DNA of 10,095 nucleotides from Elusimicrobia bacterium RIFCSPLOWO2_12_FULL_59_9 (GTDB taxonomy: Bacteria; Elusimicrobiota; Elusimicrobia; O2-12-FULL-59-9). Of this stretch, positions 1 through 6,889 are shown one piece after another. The stretch spans positions 9,138-19,232 of the forward strand of contig MGUX01000011.1 of NCBI GenBank assembly GCA_001800185.1, read 5' to 3'. Position numbers and translations under genes: made by a program. A model generated the notes under the pieces. That model was not told where the DNA came from. It saw nothing but the letters and a program-made list of their open reading frames with translations, and made no database searches. Each line of letters begins with the position of its first letter. Positions within the stretch are counted from its first letter, which is position 1.

Positions 1-6
1 CCACTC

Positions 7-62
7 ACCACTCGACCACTCTCCCGCCGCATCACTCTACCACTTTACCACTCTACCACTGG
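7..62. repeat. 8-bp tandem repeat, consensus ACCACTCT
   Basis: Seven consecutive 8-base blocks fit one register. ACCACTCG (7-14) and ACCACTCT (15-22) are followed by a degenerate block, CCCGCCGC (23-30). Then come ATCACTCT (31-38), ACCACTTT (39-46), ACCACTCT (47-54) and ACCACTGG (55-62). A partial copy at 1-6 is one base out of register, so the array may start before the window. The last unit runs into a short inverted repeat, CCAC-TG-GTGG (56-65). The array sits directly before the ribosome binding site of the first operon gene. It could be a slippage-prone microsatellite or clustered protein-binding sites; the sequence does not decide. Confidence 0.75.
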
Positions 63-72
63 TGGACAAGCT

Positions 73-79
73 AAGGTGG
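73..79 (+). promoter_or_regulatory. Shine-Dalgarno-like site for the first radical SAM gene
   Basis: AAGGTGG lies 7 bases before the ATG at 87 and differs from AAGGAGG at one base. It supports that start. GGTGGAC occurs twice here (61-67 and 75-81), so part of the site is a direct repeat. No convincing -35/-10 promoter pair is visible in the 86 bases before the gene. Confidence 0.55.
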
Positions 80-86
80 ACTCACT

Positions 87-1547
87 ATGAGCGACATCCT
101 TTTGTCGCACGCCTATTTCATCGCCGAAGACCCCCGAGAGCAGGGCATCATGAAGCCGTATCCCCCTCTGGGCCTTCTCTATGTCAGCTCCCACCTCAAA
201 GCCAAGGGCTTTGCCGTGGACCTCTTCGACGGCACTTTCAAAAGCATGCCTGATTATGAAAACCACCTCTGGACGACGCGCCCCCCCGTGACGGGCCTGT
301 ACTGCACGTTGATGAGCAAGCCTCACGTCCTGAAAATGATCCAACTGTGCAAGGCCGCGGGAAGCCGGGTTATTTTAGGGGGGCCTGAGCCGCCGCCATA
401 CGCCCTGGAGTATCTTCGCTCCGGCGCCGACGTCGTCGTGCATGGCGAGGGGGAACTGGCGCTGCAAGAGCTCATCCCCCATCTCAAGCGCTTCGGCGCC
501 GCGGGTCTCAACTCCATTGACGGCATTTCCTTTCTTGACGAGGACGGCCGCTTGGTTCAAACGCCGCCGCGAGCCCAAATTATAAACCTCTCCCAACAGC
601 CTTGGCCGGACCGCGAAGCCATCGACATGGACCGCTACCTGGACGTTTGGAAAACGCATCACGGATCAAGCTCGGTCTCGCTCATCACCTCCCGAGGCTG
701 CCCCTATACCTGCGCCTGGTGCAGCCACTCCGTCTTCGGCGAAACTCACCGCCGCCGGCAGCCCTGGGAGGTGGCCGAGGAGGTGGCTTGGCTCCAAAAT
801 AAATACGCCCCGGACCGGCTTTGGTATGCCGACGACGTCTTTACCATTCATCGCGGCTGGCTTCTGGAATTCGCCGGGGAGCTCAAAAAACGCGGCCTTA
901 AAATTCCCTTTGAATGTATTTCTCGGGCCGACCGCCTCGATGACGCGCTCATCGCCGCGCTTCGCGAAATGGGCTGCTTCCGGCTCTGGATAGGCGCCGA
1001 AAGCGGCTCCCAGAAAATACTCGACGCCATGCGGCGCCGGACCACGATTGAAGACGTCCGCTTAAAAACCAGGAGCCTGCAAAATAACGGCATCCAGGTC
1101 GGGATGTTCGTCATGCTCGGCTACGAAGGCGAGCAATGCTCCGATATCGAGGCGACGGTGGACCACCTCAAGAAGTCCGCTCCGGATGTTTTCTTGAGCA
1201 CGGTCGCTTATCCCATCAAAGGCACCCGCTATTATGAGGCCGTTTCCAGTAAAATCCTTTCCAACTTAAGCTGGTCCGCGCGCACCGACCGCGACCTCAA
1301 AATCTCGGGCCGGCGCTCCAAAAGGTTCTATGCCCACGCGACCCGCTGGATGGACAACGAGGTGAATTTCCATAAATTGCTGACCCGAAATTCTCTCAAC
1401 CTTCCCCGCATGCTCAAGCTCTTGGCCAACGCCAAGCGCGGCCGTCTCGGCATGTGGTGGACCCGCAACGAAACGGAGGAGGACCCGTCGCAAGGCGCCG
1501 GCGGGCGCGGCTGGCCCTCCCGCGAGCGGGCGGAGGCCGCATGGTGA
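87..1547 (+). CDS. B12-binding-domain radical SAM protein
   Basis: This is a 486-residue cytosolic radical SAM enzyme of the cobalamin-binding-domain (BchE/MiaB-like, class B) architecture. Residues 1 to about 165 form the Rossmann-like B12-binding domain: PPLGLLYVSSHL near 26, DLFDG at 45-49, GGPEPPPY near 98 and VHGEGE near 118. The usual cobalt-ligating DxHxxG histidine motif is not seen, which is common in this family. The radical SAM barrel follows, with the cluster motif CPYTCAWC (C205, C209, C212), YADD near 247 and GAESGS at 303-308. The last 30 or so residues are Arg/Gly/Glu-rich and look disordered. Family members methylate unreactive carbons or carry out cyclisations and rearrangements; the substrate cannot be read here. 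An AAGGTGG upstream supports the start. The stop overlaps the next gene by 7 nt, indicating translational coupling. Confidence 0.9.
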   Translation: MSDILLSHAYFIAEDPREQGIMKPYPPLGLLYVSSHLKAKGFAVDLFDGTFKSMPDYENHLWTTRPPVTGLYCTLMSKPHVLKMIQLCKAAGSRVILGGPEPPPYALEYLRSGADVVVHGEGELALQELIPHLKRFGAAGLNSIDGISFLDEDGRLVQTPPRAQIINLSQQPWPDREAIDMDRYLDVWKTHHGSSSVSLITSRGCPYTCAWCSHSVFGETHRRRQPWEVAEEVAWLQNKYAPDRLWYADDVFTIHRGWLLEFAGELKKRGLKIPFECISRADRLDDALIAALREMGCFRLWIGAESGSQKILDAMRRRTTIEDVRLKTRSLQNNGIQVGMFVMLGYEGEQCSDIEATVDHLKKSAPDVFLSTVAYPIKGTRYYEAVSSKILSNLSWSARTDRDLKISGRRSKRFYAHATRWMDNEVNFHKLLTRNSLNLPRMLKLLANAKRGRLGMWWTRNETEEDPSQGAGGRGWPSRERAEAAW

Positions 1548-2338
1548 GCCGGGCGCAAGAAGCATCCGCTTTCGACGCGGTCGCCCGGGATTACGACCGG
1601 ACCTTCACTTTTACGACTCTCGGCCGGATGCTGCGCGCTCGAGTTTGGGAGCACTTGGCCGAGCATTTTAAGGCGGGTGAGCGCGTCCTGGATTTGGCGT
1701 GCGGCACCGGCGAAGACGCCGTCTGGCTGGCCCAACGAGGCGTCCGGGTCGCCGCCGCGGACGCTTCCGGAGCAATGCTCGACATCGCCCGCGCCAAAGC
1801 GGCGCAAGCCGGCGTCGGTGGAAAAATTTCATTCCTTCGCGCTTCTATCAAACAAATCGCTCATGGGGCCGTTCCCGGCAGATTTGACGGCGCCTTCTCA
1901 AACTTCGGCGGGATCAACACGGCGCGCGATTTAAGCGCCCTCGTCCGCCGTTTGTATCTGGATCTAAAACCGCGCGGGAAACTGATCTTGGTCCCCATGA
2001 GCCGGCTCTGCCCTTTGGAAATCCTGACATTCCTTGCCGGCGGCAATATCCGGCAAGCCCTTCGGCGCCAGCGCCTCAATCCTGTCGCAGAAATCCGCGG
2101 CCGAAAAATCCCTATTTACTTTCCATCCGGCCGCGACTTGCGCCGACAAACGGCGTCCGGCTTTAAACTCCTGAGCGTTGAAAGCCTGGGATTTTGGCTT
2201 CCTCCGACCGACTTCGGCCATTGGGTTGATGCCTGGCCCCGTTTATTTTCTCTCGTTAATCAATTTGACCGCGCCACTTCGTCCATGATGGGAGCGTCGG
2301 GTGACCACTTTATTTTCATCGCCGAGAGAAAACCTTAA
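1541..2338 (+). CDS. class I SAM-dependent methyltransferase
   Basis: This is a 265-residue cytosolic methyltransferase of the UbiE/Methyltransf_11 type. The N-terminus (SAFDAVARDYD, 9-19) is the typical helix of this group. Motif I is VLDLACGTGED (49-59), with the acidic residue after strand 2 in AAADAS (71-76). The post-I segment FDGAFSNFGGIN (115-126) replaces the common FD.V.....L.H. The C-terminal part carries extra segments (155-230) that probably form the substrate pocket. I chose ATG 1541 over the open frame reaching back to 1454: it has GGAGG at 1532-1536, and the extra residues would be Arg-rich shadow of the preceding gene. It overlaps that gene by 7 nt. The methyl acceptor is unknown; from context it may be an intermediate made by the radical SAM enzymes. 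It ends with tandem TAA stops. Confidence 0.87.
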   Translation: MVSRAQEASAFDAVARDYDRTFTFTTLGRMLRARVWEHLAEHFKAGERVLDLACGTGEDAVWLAQRGVRVAAADASGAMLDIARAKAAQAGVGGKISFLRASIKQIAHGAVPGRFDGAFSNFGGINTARDLSALVRRLYLDLKPRGKLILVPMSRLCPLEILTFLAGGNIRQALRRQRLNPVAEIRGRKIPIYFPSGRDLRRQTASGFKLLSVESLGFWLPPTDFGHWVDAWPRLFSLVNQFDRATSSMMGASGDHFIFIAERKP

Positions 2339-2354
2339 TAACGCCAATCGCCTG

Positions 2355-2432
2355 ATGGACGGGAGGGCTCGCTGGACGCGCCTCTGGCTGTAGCTGAAAT
2401 ACCGTCTATTTCACCGGGGTTATCGTCGTCTT
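2355..2432 (+). other. coding-like 5' extension of the next methyltransferase, interrupted by in-frame TAG
   Basis: The GTG at 2433 is the first annotatable start of the next gene, but its frame continues upstream with plausible protein. From CTG 2394 it reads LKYRLFHRGYRRL and runs into VLERIPEAAFVVLP. Before that is an in-frame TAG (2391-2393), preceded by MDGRARWTRLWL from an ATG at 2355, 17 nt after the previous stop. The basic/aromatic composition is continuous across the TAG. The gene may therefore really begin at 2355 with one nonsense codon (substitution, assembly error or readthrough), or it may start at the non-standard CTG. GGGAGG at 2361-2366 is not correctly spaced for GTG 2433. 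TAG is also used as a terminal stop at 8332 and 9367, so genome-wide TAG recoding is not supported. Confidence 0.45.
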
Positions 2433-3053
2433 GTGTTGGAAAGGATCCCCGAAGCGGCGTTCGTGGTTCTTCCGGACGTCTTCAACCCTGTGTTATTTCG
2501 CATCGGCCCGTTTTTGGGGAGGGCGGCCGCAAAACTGATCGCCTCCGCCGCGAGCGCGCCCATCCGGGTTTTGGACGTCGGAACCGGCTCCGGCGTCTGC
2601 GCCGTCCTCACCGCCCAGGCAGGAGCGGCGTTGGTGGCCATCGACGTTAATCCGGAGGCGGTGCGCTGCGCCAAAATCAACGCCCTGCTCAACGGCCTCG
2701 AAGAGCGCATAGAGGTGCGGCTGGGGAACTTGTTCGAAGGTCTCGATGCGGAAAGATTCGACCTCGTTTTATTCAGCCCTCCGTTTTATATCGGCCGGCC
2801 TCAGGACTGGCTGGACCACGCCTGGCGCAGCGAGGACGTCTTTGAGCGTTTTGCAGAAGGATTGCCGGCCGTGTTAAAACAGGATGGGCAAGCCTTGATC
2901 GCCCTTTCCACCGATGGCGCCTGCCAATATTTCTTAAACCTGCTCCGGCAGCGCCGATTCGAGGTGTCCCTCCATCAGCAGGAGCATTGGGGAAATGAAA
3001 TGGCCTCCATTTACAGCGTCCGGCCCCCGGAGCAAAAGACCGCGCGCCGATGA
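2433..3053 (+). CDS. PrmC/HemK-like class I methyltransferase (MTS-type)
   Basis: This is a 206-residue cytosolic SAM-dependent methyltransferase. The N-terminal LPDVFNPVLFRIG (13-25) resembles the substrate-side segment of small-domain (MTS) methyltransferases. Motif I is LDVGTGSGV (47-55), D71 in AIDVNPEA ends strand 2, and SPPF (115-118) stands where NPPY is found in N-methyltransferases acting on amide or amine nitrogen. Ser for Asn means the acceptor may not be the release-factor glutamine of PrmC, and the short N-terminus argues against PrmC itself. The GTG start is uncertain because the same frame carries coding-like sequence back to 2355 across a TAG. It ends in an ATGA overlap with the following radical SAM gene. 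The role may be methylation of the cluster's product; that is inference. Confidence 0.8.
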   Translation: MLERIPEAAFVVLPDVFNPVLFRIGPFLGRAAAKLIASAASAPIRVLDVGTGSGVCAVLTAQAGAALVAIDVNPEAVRCAKINALLNGLEERIEVRLGNLFEGLDAERFDLVLFSPPFYIGRPQDWLDHAWRSEDVFERFAEGLPAVLKQDGQALIALSTDGACQYFLNLLRQRRFEVSLHQQEHWGNEMASIYSVRPPEQKTARR

Positions 3054-4525
3054 TTATCTTGTACAACCCGCAAAGCAACGCCGCCCGAAAGCCTATTCTG
3101 CCGATGTCGCTCCTAGCCCTGGCCGCGCAGTTGGAAGGGCGCCGCGCTTACCAAATCATTGACGGCAACCTGGACGATCATCCGGCGGAAAGCATCGCCC
3201 GGATCATCAGGGAAAATTCTGCCGGCGTTTTGGCAGTCACGGTGATGCCCGGCCCCCAGTTGCTGGGCGCCATCCGGGACTGCCGTGCCATCAAGAACCG
3301 CTTCCCCCATATGACCGTCGTTTGGGGGGGCTACTTCCCCACGCAGCACCCGCGCCCATGCCTCAACGCCCCCTACGTTGATTTTGCGCTCCAAGGACAC
3401 GCTGACTTCGCCTTTCTTGCCTTCTTGGAGATGTTGGAAGGGCGCCTGCGCCCATCGGAGGTGCCCGGCCTGGCCTACCGTGATCCGGCCGGCGGCTGCC
3501 CGAAGCAGGTACCGGCGGGGCCCGTTCCGCACCCCGCTCAATTGCCCCCATTCCCCTATCACCGGCTCCCGGTGGAGCGCTATATCCGCAACACCTATCT
3601 CGGCTCCCGCACTTTGCCGGACCACACCAGTTATGGCTGCCCGTTTTTTTGCAATTTCTGCGGCGTCGTCAAGCTCGTCAACGGCAGATGGCTGGCCCAG
3701 CCGGCCGCGCGCATCGCCGGCAATGTGGCGATGATGATGCGCCGCTGGAACGTCAATGCGGTGCAGTTTTTTGACAACAATTTTTTTGTCCAGGAAGCTC
3801 GCGTGGCCGAGTTCGCGGACCGCATCAAAACGTATAAAATCGGCTGGTGGGGGGAGGGCCGCATCGACACCATGCTTCAATTCGACGAATCGACCTGGCG
3901 CGCGATGGCTGAAAGCGGCCTGCGCATGGTTTTTTTGGGCGCCGAATCCGGCTCTGACGAGACGCTCATAAAAATTAAAAAACAAGGAACCGCCTCCGTC
4001 CAGAAGACGCTTGCGATGGCCCAAAAATGCGCCCGATGGGGCATTATTCCGGAATTTTCTTTCATGCTTGGCAATCCCCCCAATCCTGAAAAAGACACCC
4101 GAACGACGATCTCCTTCATCCGCAAACTCAAAAAAATTAATCCCCGGGCCGAGATTATCCTGTACCACTACACCCCCGTCCCGCTTCAAGGAGAACTTTA
4201 CGAAGCGGCGCAGAAACGCGGATTCCGCTTTCCCGAAACCCTGGAGGAGTGGGTCCGCCCGGAGTGGCAGCGCCTGGCCGCGCATCGCCCCGAATCCAGG
4301 ACGTGGTTTTCTGCCGGCCTTACGAACCATATTCGCAATTTTGAAAAAGTGCTTAACGCCTATTACCCGACGGCCACCGACATCAAGCTGGGGAAACCGC
4401 ATAGGTTGTTCTTGCGCGGCCTGAGCGCCTGGCGCTACCGCCTGAGTTTCTACCGTTGGCCGTGGGAGCTGCGCGCCGCAAACCGCCTCTTGAAATATCA
4501 GCGGCCTGAAACTTCTGGATTTTAA
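3050..4525 (+). CDS. B12-binding-domain radical SAM protein (second copy type)
   Basis: This is a 491-residue protein. The N-terminal B12-type Rossmann domain (1 to about 150) starts MIILYNPQSN, with IIDGN (36-40), VVWGGYFPTQHP (90-101) and LQGHADFAF (114-122) in place of the usual GEGE. No DxHxxG cobalt ligand is seen. The radical SAM motif is GCPFFCNFC (C197, C201, C204), followed by FFDNNFF near 240, EGRID at 269-273 and GAESGS at 297-302. A roughly 100-residue C-terminal extension, rich in Trp, Arg and Tyr, ends the protein. It differs from the first radical SAM protein throughout, so it is not a recent duplicate. The start overlaps the preceding methyltransferase stop as ATGA; the N-terminus fits the family, but no good Shine-Dalgarno is present. 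The reaction is unknown: methylation, cyclisation or oxidation of a lipid or sugar intermediate are all possible. Confidence 0.9.
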   Translation: MIILYNPQSNAARKPILPMSLLALAAQLEGRRAYQIIDGNLDDHPAESIARIIRENSAGVLAVTVMPGPQLLGAIRDCRAIKNRFPHMTVVWGGYFPTQHPRPCLNAPYVDFALQGHADFAFLAFLEMLEGRLRPSEVPGLAYRDPAGGCPKQVPAGPVPHPAQLPPFPYHRLPVERYIRNTYLGSRTLPDHTSYGCPFFCNFCGVVKLVNGRWLAQPAARIAGNVAMMMRRWNVNAVQFFDNNFFVQEARVAEFADRIKTYKIGWWGEGRIDTMLQFDESTWRAMAESGLRMVFLGAESGSDETLIKIKKQGTASVQKTLAMAQKCARWGIIPEFSFMLGNPPNPEKDTRTTISFIRKLKKINPRAEIILYHYTPVPLQGELYEAAQKRGFRFPETLEEWVRPEWQRLAAHRPESRTWFSAGLTNHIRNFEKVLNAYYPTATDIKLGKPHRLFLRGLSAWRYRLSFYRWPWELRAANRLLKYQRPETSGF

Positions 4526-5626
4526 ATGCTCGCCAACCGGCTTCTCCAACCGATTAAAACCGCCAATATGAAATTTTTTCCGGAACATTGGCTCTACCCT
4601 CCGGACTGGGTCATTTTGGGGGTCAACAACGCCTGCAACCTGCATTGCAAAATGTGCGACGTGGGCGCCGGCCACAAGGAAAGCAACTTCTACTTCAACA
4701 TGATGGGCGCAAGACCCTTGAACATGCCCCGGGAACTTATTTTCAAGATCATCGATGAGGCCGCAACATATTTTCCAAAGGCCAAACTGGGCTACAGCTT
4801 CACCGAGCCGCTGATTTACCCGCATCTAATCGAGTCAATCCGCTATGCCAAACTAAAACGTCTTTACACGGCTCTCACTACCAATGCCTTCCGTCTAAAG
4901 CAAATGGCGGCCGATTTGGCGCACGCGGGATTGGATGAAGTGACCGTCTCGCTGGATGGCCCGCCGGAAATTCACAACGCCATCCGGGGCCACGAGCGCT
5001 CTTTTACCGGCGCCTTCGATGGGATAAAAGAGATTTTTGAGGTCAAAAGCCGCGGACTGAAGGTTTCCGTATTTTGCGCCGTGACGGAGTGGAACATCGG
5101 CCACCTGGTGAGATTCGCGGATTTGTTTAAATCCTTTCCGCTCAGCCGGCTGGGTTTTTTGCATACGAATTTCACCCCGCCCGAGGTCGCCGGGGCGCAT
5201 AATGCCCTCTATGGGCGGCTATACCCCGCCACGATTTCCAATATGAAGGAAATAAACGTAGAAAGAATGGATCTCGAGGCACTGTGGCGCGAAATAAAGA
5301 CTCTTGAGGCGCGCTCCCTTCCCTTCCCGGTCGTTTTTTCTCCGCAAATAAGAGATTTTCAGGCGCTCAAAGACTTCTACCAAAGACCCGGCAAATTTGT
5401 CGGCGCCCGCTGCTACGATGCCTTCCGGCTGCTCATGATCAAATCCGACGGCTCCGTCATGCCGGCCCACAGCCGTTGCTACAAAATAAACGCCGGAAAT
5501 CTTCATCAGCAGAGTTTAAAGGACATTTGGCGTTCCGAATCGATCGGCCGTTTTCGGAAAACTCTGGCCGAAGCAGGCGGCCTCTTGCCCGCCTGCTCCA
5601 GGTGCTGCAGCGCCTTCTCCAACTGA
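4526..5626 (+). CDS. radical SAM protein with SPASM-like C-terminal cluster domain
   Basis: This is a 366-residue radical SAM enzyme. The cluster motif is CNLHCKMC (C37, C41, C44). Next come FTEPLIYP (92-99), the position of the usual GGEPLL, then TTNA (118-121) and VSLDGP (141-146). The C-terminal region carries Cys at 296, 318, 357, 360 and 361, with MIKSDGSVMPAHSRC and NAGNLHQQSLKDIW between them. This is the layout of a SPASM or twitch domain binding auxiliary Fe-S clusters. SPASM enzymes modify peptides, but also sugars and cofactors. No precursor-peptide gene is visible nearby, so a non-peptide substrate is at least as likely. ATG follows directly on the TAA of the preceding gene (zero spacing). 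A later in-frame ATG at 4568 is an alternative, but neither start has a strong Shine-Dalgarno. Confidence 0.88.
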   Translation: MLANRLLQPIKTANMKFFPEHWLYPPDWVILGVNNACNLHCKMCDVGAGHKESNFYFNMMGARPLNMPRELIFKIIDEAATYFPKAKLGYSFTEPLIYPHLIESIRYAKLKRLYTALTTNAFRLKQMAADLAHAGLDEVTVSLDGPPEIHNAIRGHERSFTGAFDGIKEIFEVKSRGLKVSVFCAVTEWNIGHLVRFADLFKSFPLSRLGFLHTNFTPPEVAGAHNALYGRLYPATISNMKEINVERMDLEALWREIKTLEARSLPFPVVFSPQIRDFQALKDFYQRPGKFVGARCYDAFRLLMIKSDGSVMPAHSRCYKINAGNLHQQSLKDIWRSESIGRFRKTLAEAGGLLPACSRCCSAFSN

Positions 5627-5629
5627 CCC

Positions 5630-6889
5630 ATGTGGTTCCTAAGGTATCCCGCCGTCCGTCTTGCGCTGATCGCGATCCTGGGGGCGCACGCTATTTTTTT
5701 GGGGGCGGTCCCGGCAACGCAAAAGGTCGGCGGCGACTTTCCCAATTACTACACGGCCGGAAAAATCGCCGCGCGCTTCCCTTCAAAGGCGCCGCTCTAC
5801 GATGACGCCTGGTACCAGGAGCAAATCCATCGCGAAGGTCTTAACATCAGCGGCAAATTTTCTCCTTTCCCCCCCATGACCGCGCTCCTTTGCATGCCGC
5901 TGGCCCCCTTTTCCCCTCTGACCGCCTTGAGGATCGTAACGGTCATCAATCTGCTCTTCGCGATCCTTGCTGCCGAGCTTTTATCCCGCTGCCTCCTCAT
6001 CAGCCGCCAGGAGTCTCTGCTGCTGGTTCTCTTCTCGGGGGAGGGCCTCACCAATTGTTTCCTCTTGGGACAGGCCTATATCGCCGTTTCCCTTGCCGTC
6101 ATCTTGGGCTATTACCTCTACCTCCGTGGAAATAAGGCCTTGGCCGGCGTCTGCCTCGGGTTTTTCGTTCCCATCAAATACTTCCCGGCCGTTTTTATGA
6201 TTTACTTCGCCTGGAAAAAAGAATACCTGCTTTTGCTCTCAAGCGGACTAACGGCGGCCCTTTTGACGGCCGCCAGTCTCGGGCTGTTGGGTTGGGAGAT
6301 TCACAAGCAATTCTTGACTTCCGTTCTGGGCAATCATCTTTTATCCAACCTGTCCATGCAGAATCCTTACTCCACAAGCTTCCAATCCATCGACGGGCTG
6401 TTCCGCCGGCTTTTTGTGACGCACGCGCTCCATAACCCAAAGCCATGGCTCGCCTATCCCGCAGCTTATTGGGCGCTCAAACCAACGCTCCTTTTGGTTT
6501 TGACCCTGATGACGCTCCGAGTCCTTCGCAAAGCCATGAAAAATCCATCCAGCCATCCGTTGATCCTGGCCCTGCCCGCCATTCTCATTCTTGTTGTCGC
6601 TCCGGCCACCTCGACCTACAACTTTCTTCTGCTATGGCTGCCGCTCGGACTCCTGATGAAATATTTCACCGACACCAAACAAAATGGGCGTCTGCAACTC
6701 ACCTGGATTTTATATATGCTCCTAGGCTTCATCCCTTATGGCCTCTTTCGCCGTTTTGACGGTCAGGGCGTTCTGACGCTGCTGGCTTACCCGCGATTGT
6801 TTTTGATGCTCGGACTCTTGGCAATCGGGACCGGCGTCAAAGACGCGCCATGCCCACAAGAATCAGAGGCGGCCCCGGCGTCATCATGA
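5630..6889 (+). CDS. GT87-like polytopic membrane glycosyltransferase (DUF2029)
   Basis: This 419-residue integral membrane protein fits the GT87 family, polyprenyl-phosphate-sugar-dependent mannosyltransferases related to PimE. After the first membrane segment (8-27) comes GGDFPNYYTAGK (34-45), whose Asp36 matches the catalytic-type acidic residue of the first extracytoplasmic loop. FSPFPPMTALL (77-87), GQAYIAVSLAVIL (147-159), PIKYFPAVF (181-189) and the NPYSTSFQSIDGLFRRL stretch (245-261) are further family-like segments. About ten hydrophobic helices can be counted. It probably adds a sugar, perhaps mannose, to a lipid-linked acceptor on the outer face of the inner membrane. It starts 3 nt after the preceding stop. 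A T7G5 tract lies at 5694-5705. Its C-terminus overlaps the flippase start by ATGA. Confidence 0.82.
   Translation: MWFLRYPAVRLALIAILGAHAIFLGAVPATQKVGGDFPNYYTAGKIAARFPSKAPLYDDAWYQEQIHREGLNISGKFSPFPPMTALLCMPLAPFSPLTALRIVTVINLLFAILAAELLSRCLLISRQESLLLVLFSGEGLTNCFLLGQAYIAVSLAVILGYYLYLRGNKALAGVCLGFFVPIKYFPAVFMIYFAWKKEYLLLLSSGLTAALLTAASLGLLGWEIHKQFLTSVLGNHLLSNLSMQNPYSTSFQSIDGLFRRLFVTHALHNPKPWLAYPAAYWALKPTLLLVLTLMTLRVLRKAMKNPSSHPLILALPAILILVVAPATSTYNFLLLWLPLGLLMKYFTDTKQNGRLQLTWILYMLLGFIPYGLFRRFDGQGVLTLLAYPRLFLMLGLLAIGTGVKDAPCPQESEAAPASS

Noticed and set aside
1454..1540. Extended start for the first methyltransferase
   Set aside because: The extra residues are Arg/Gly-rich shadow of the preceding gene. 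ATG 1541 has GGAGG upstream and begins at the family's usual N-terminus.
2355..2393. A free 12-residue peptide (possible leader or precursor for the SPASM enzyme)
   Set aside because: It has no Cys or Gly core pattern or ribosome binding site, and it is in frame with the following methyltransferase, which explains it better as an interrupted 5' end.
3113..4825. A 570-codon open frame on the minus strand opposite the second B12-type radical SAM gene
   Set aside because: It is antisense to a clear enzyme, shows no recognisable domain, and is low in sense; long antisense frames are common in GC-rich DNA with this codon bias.
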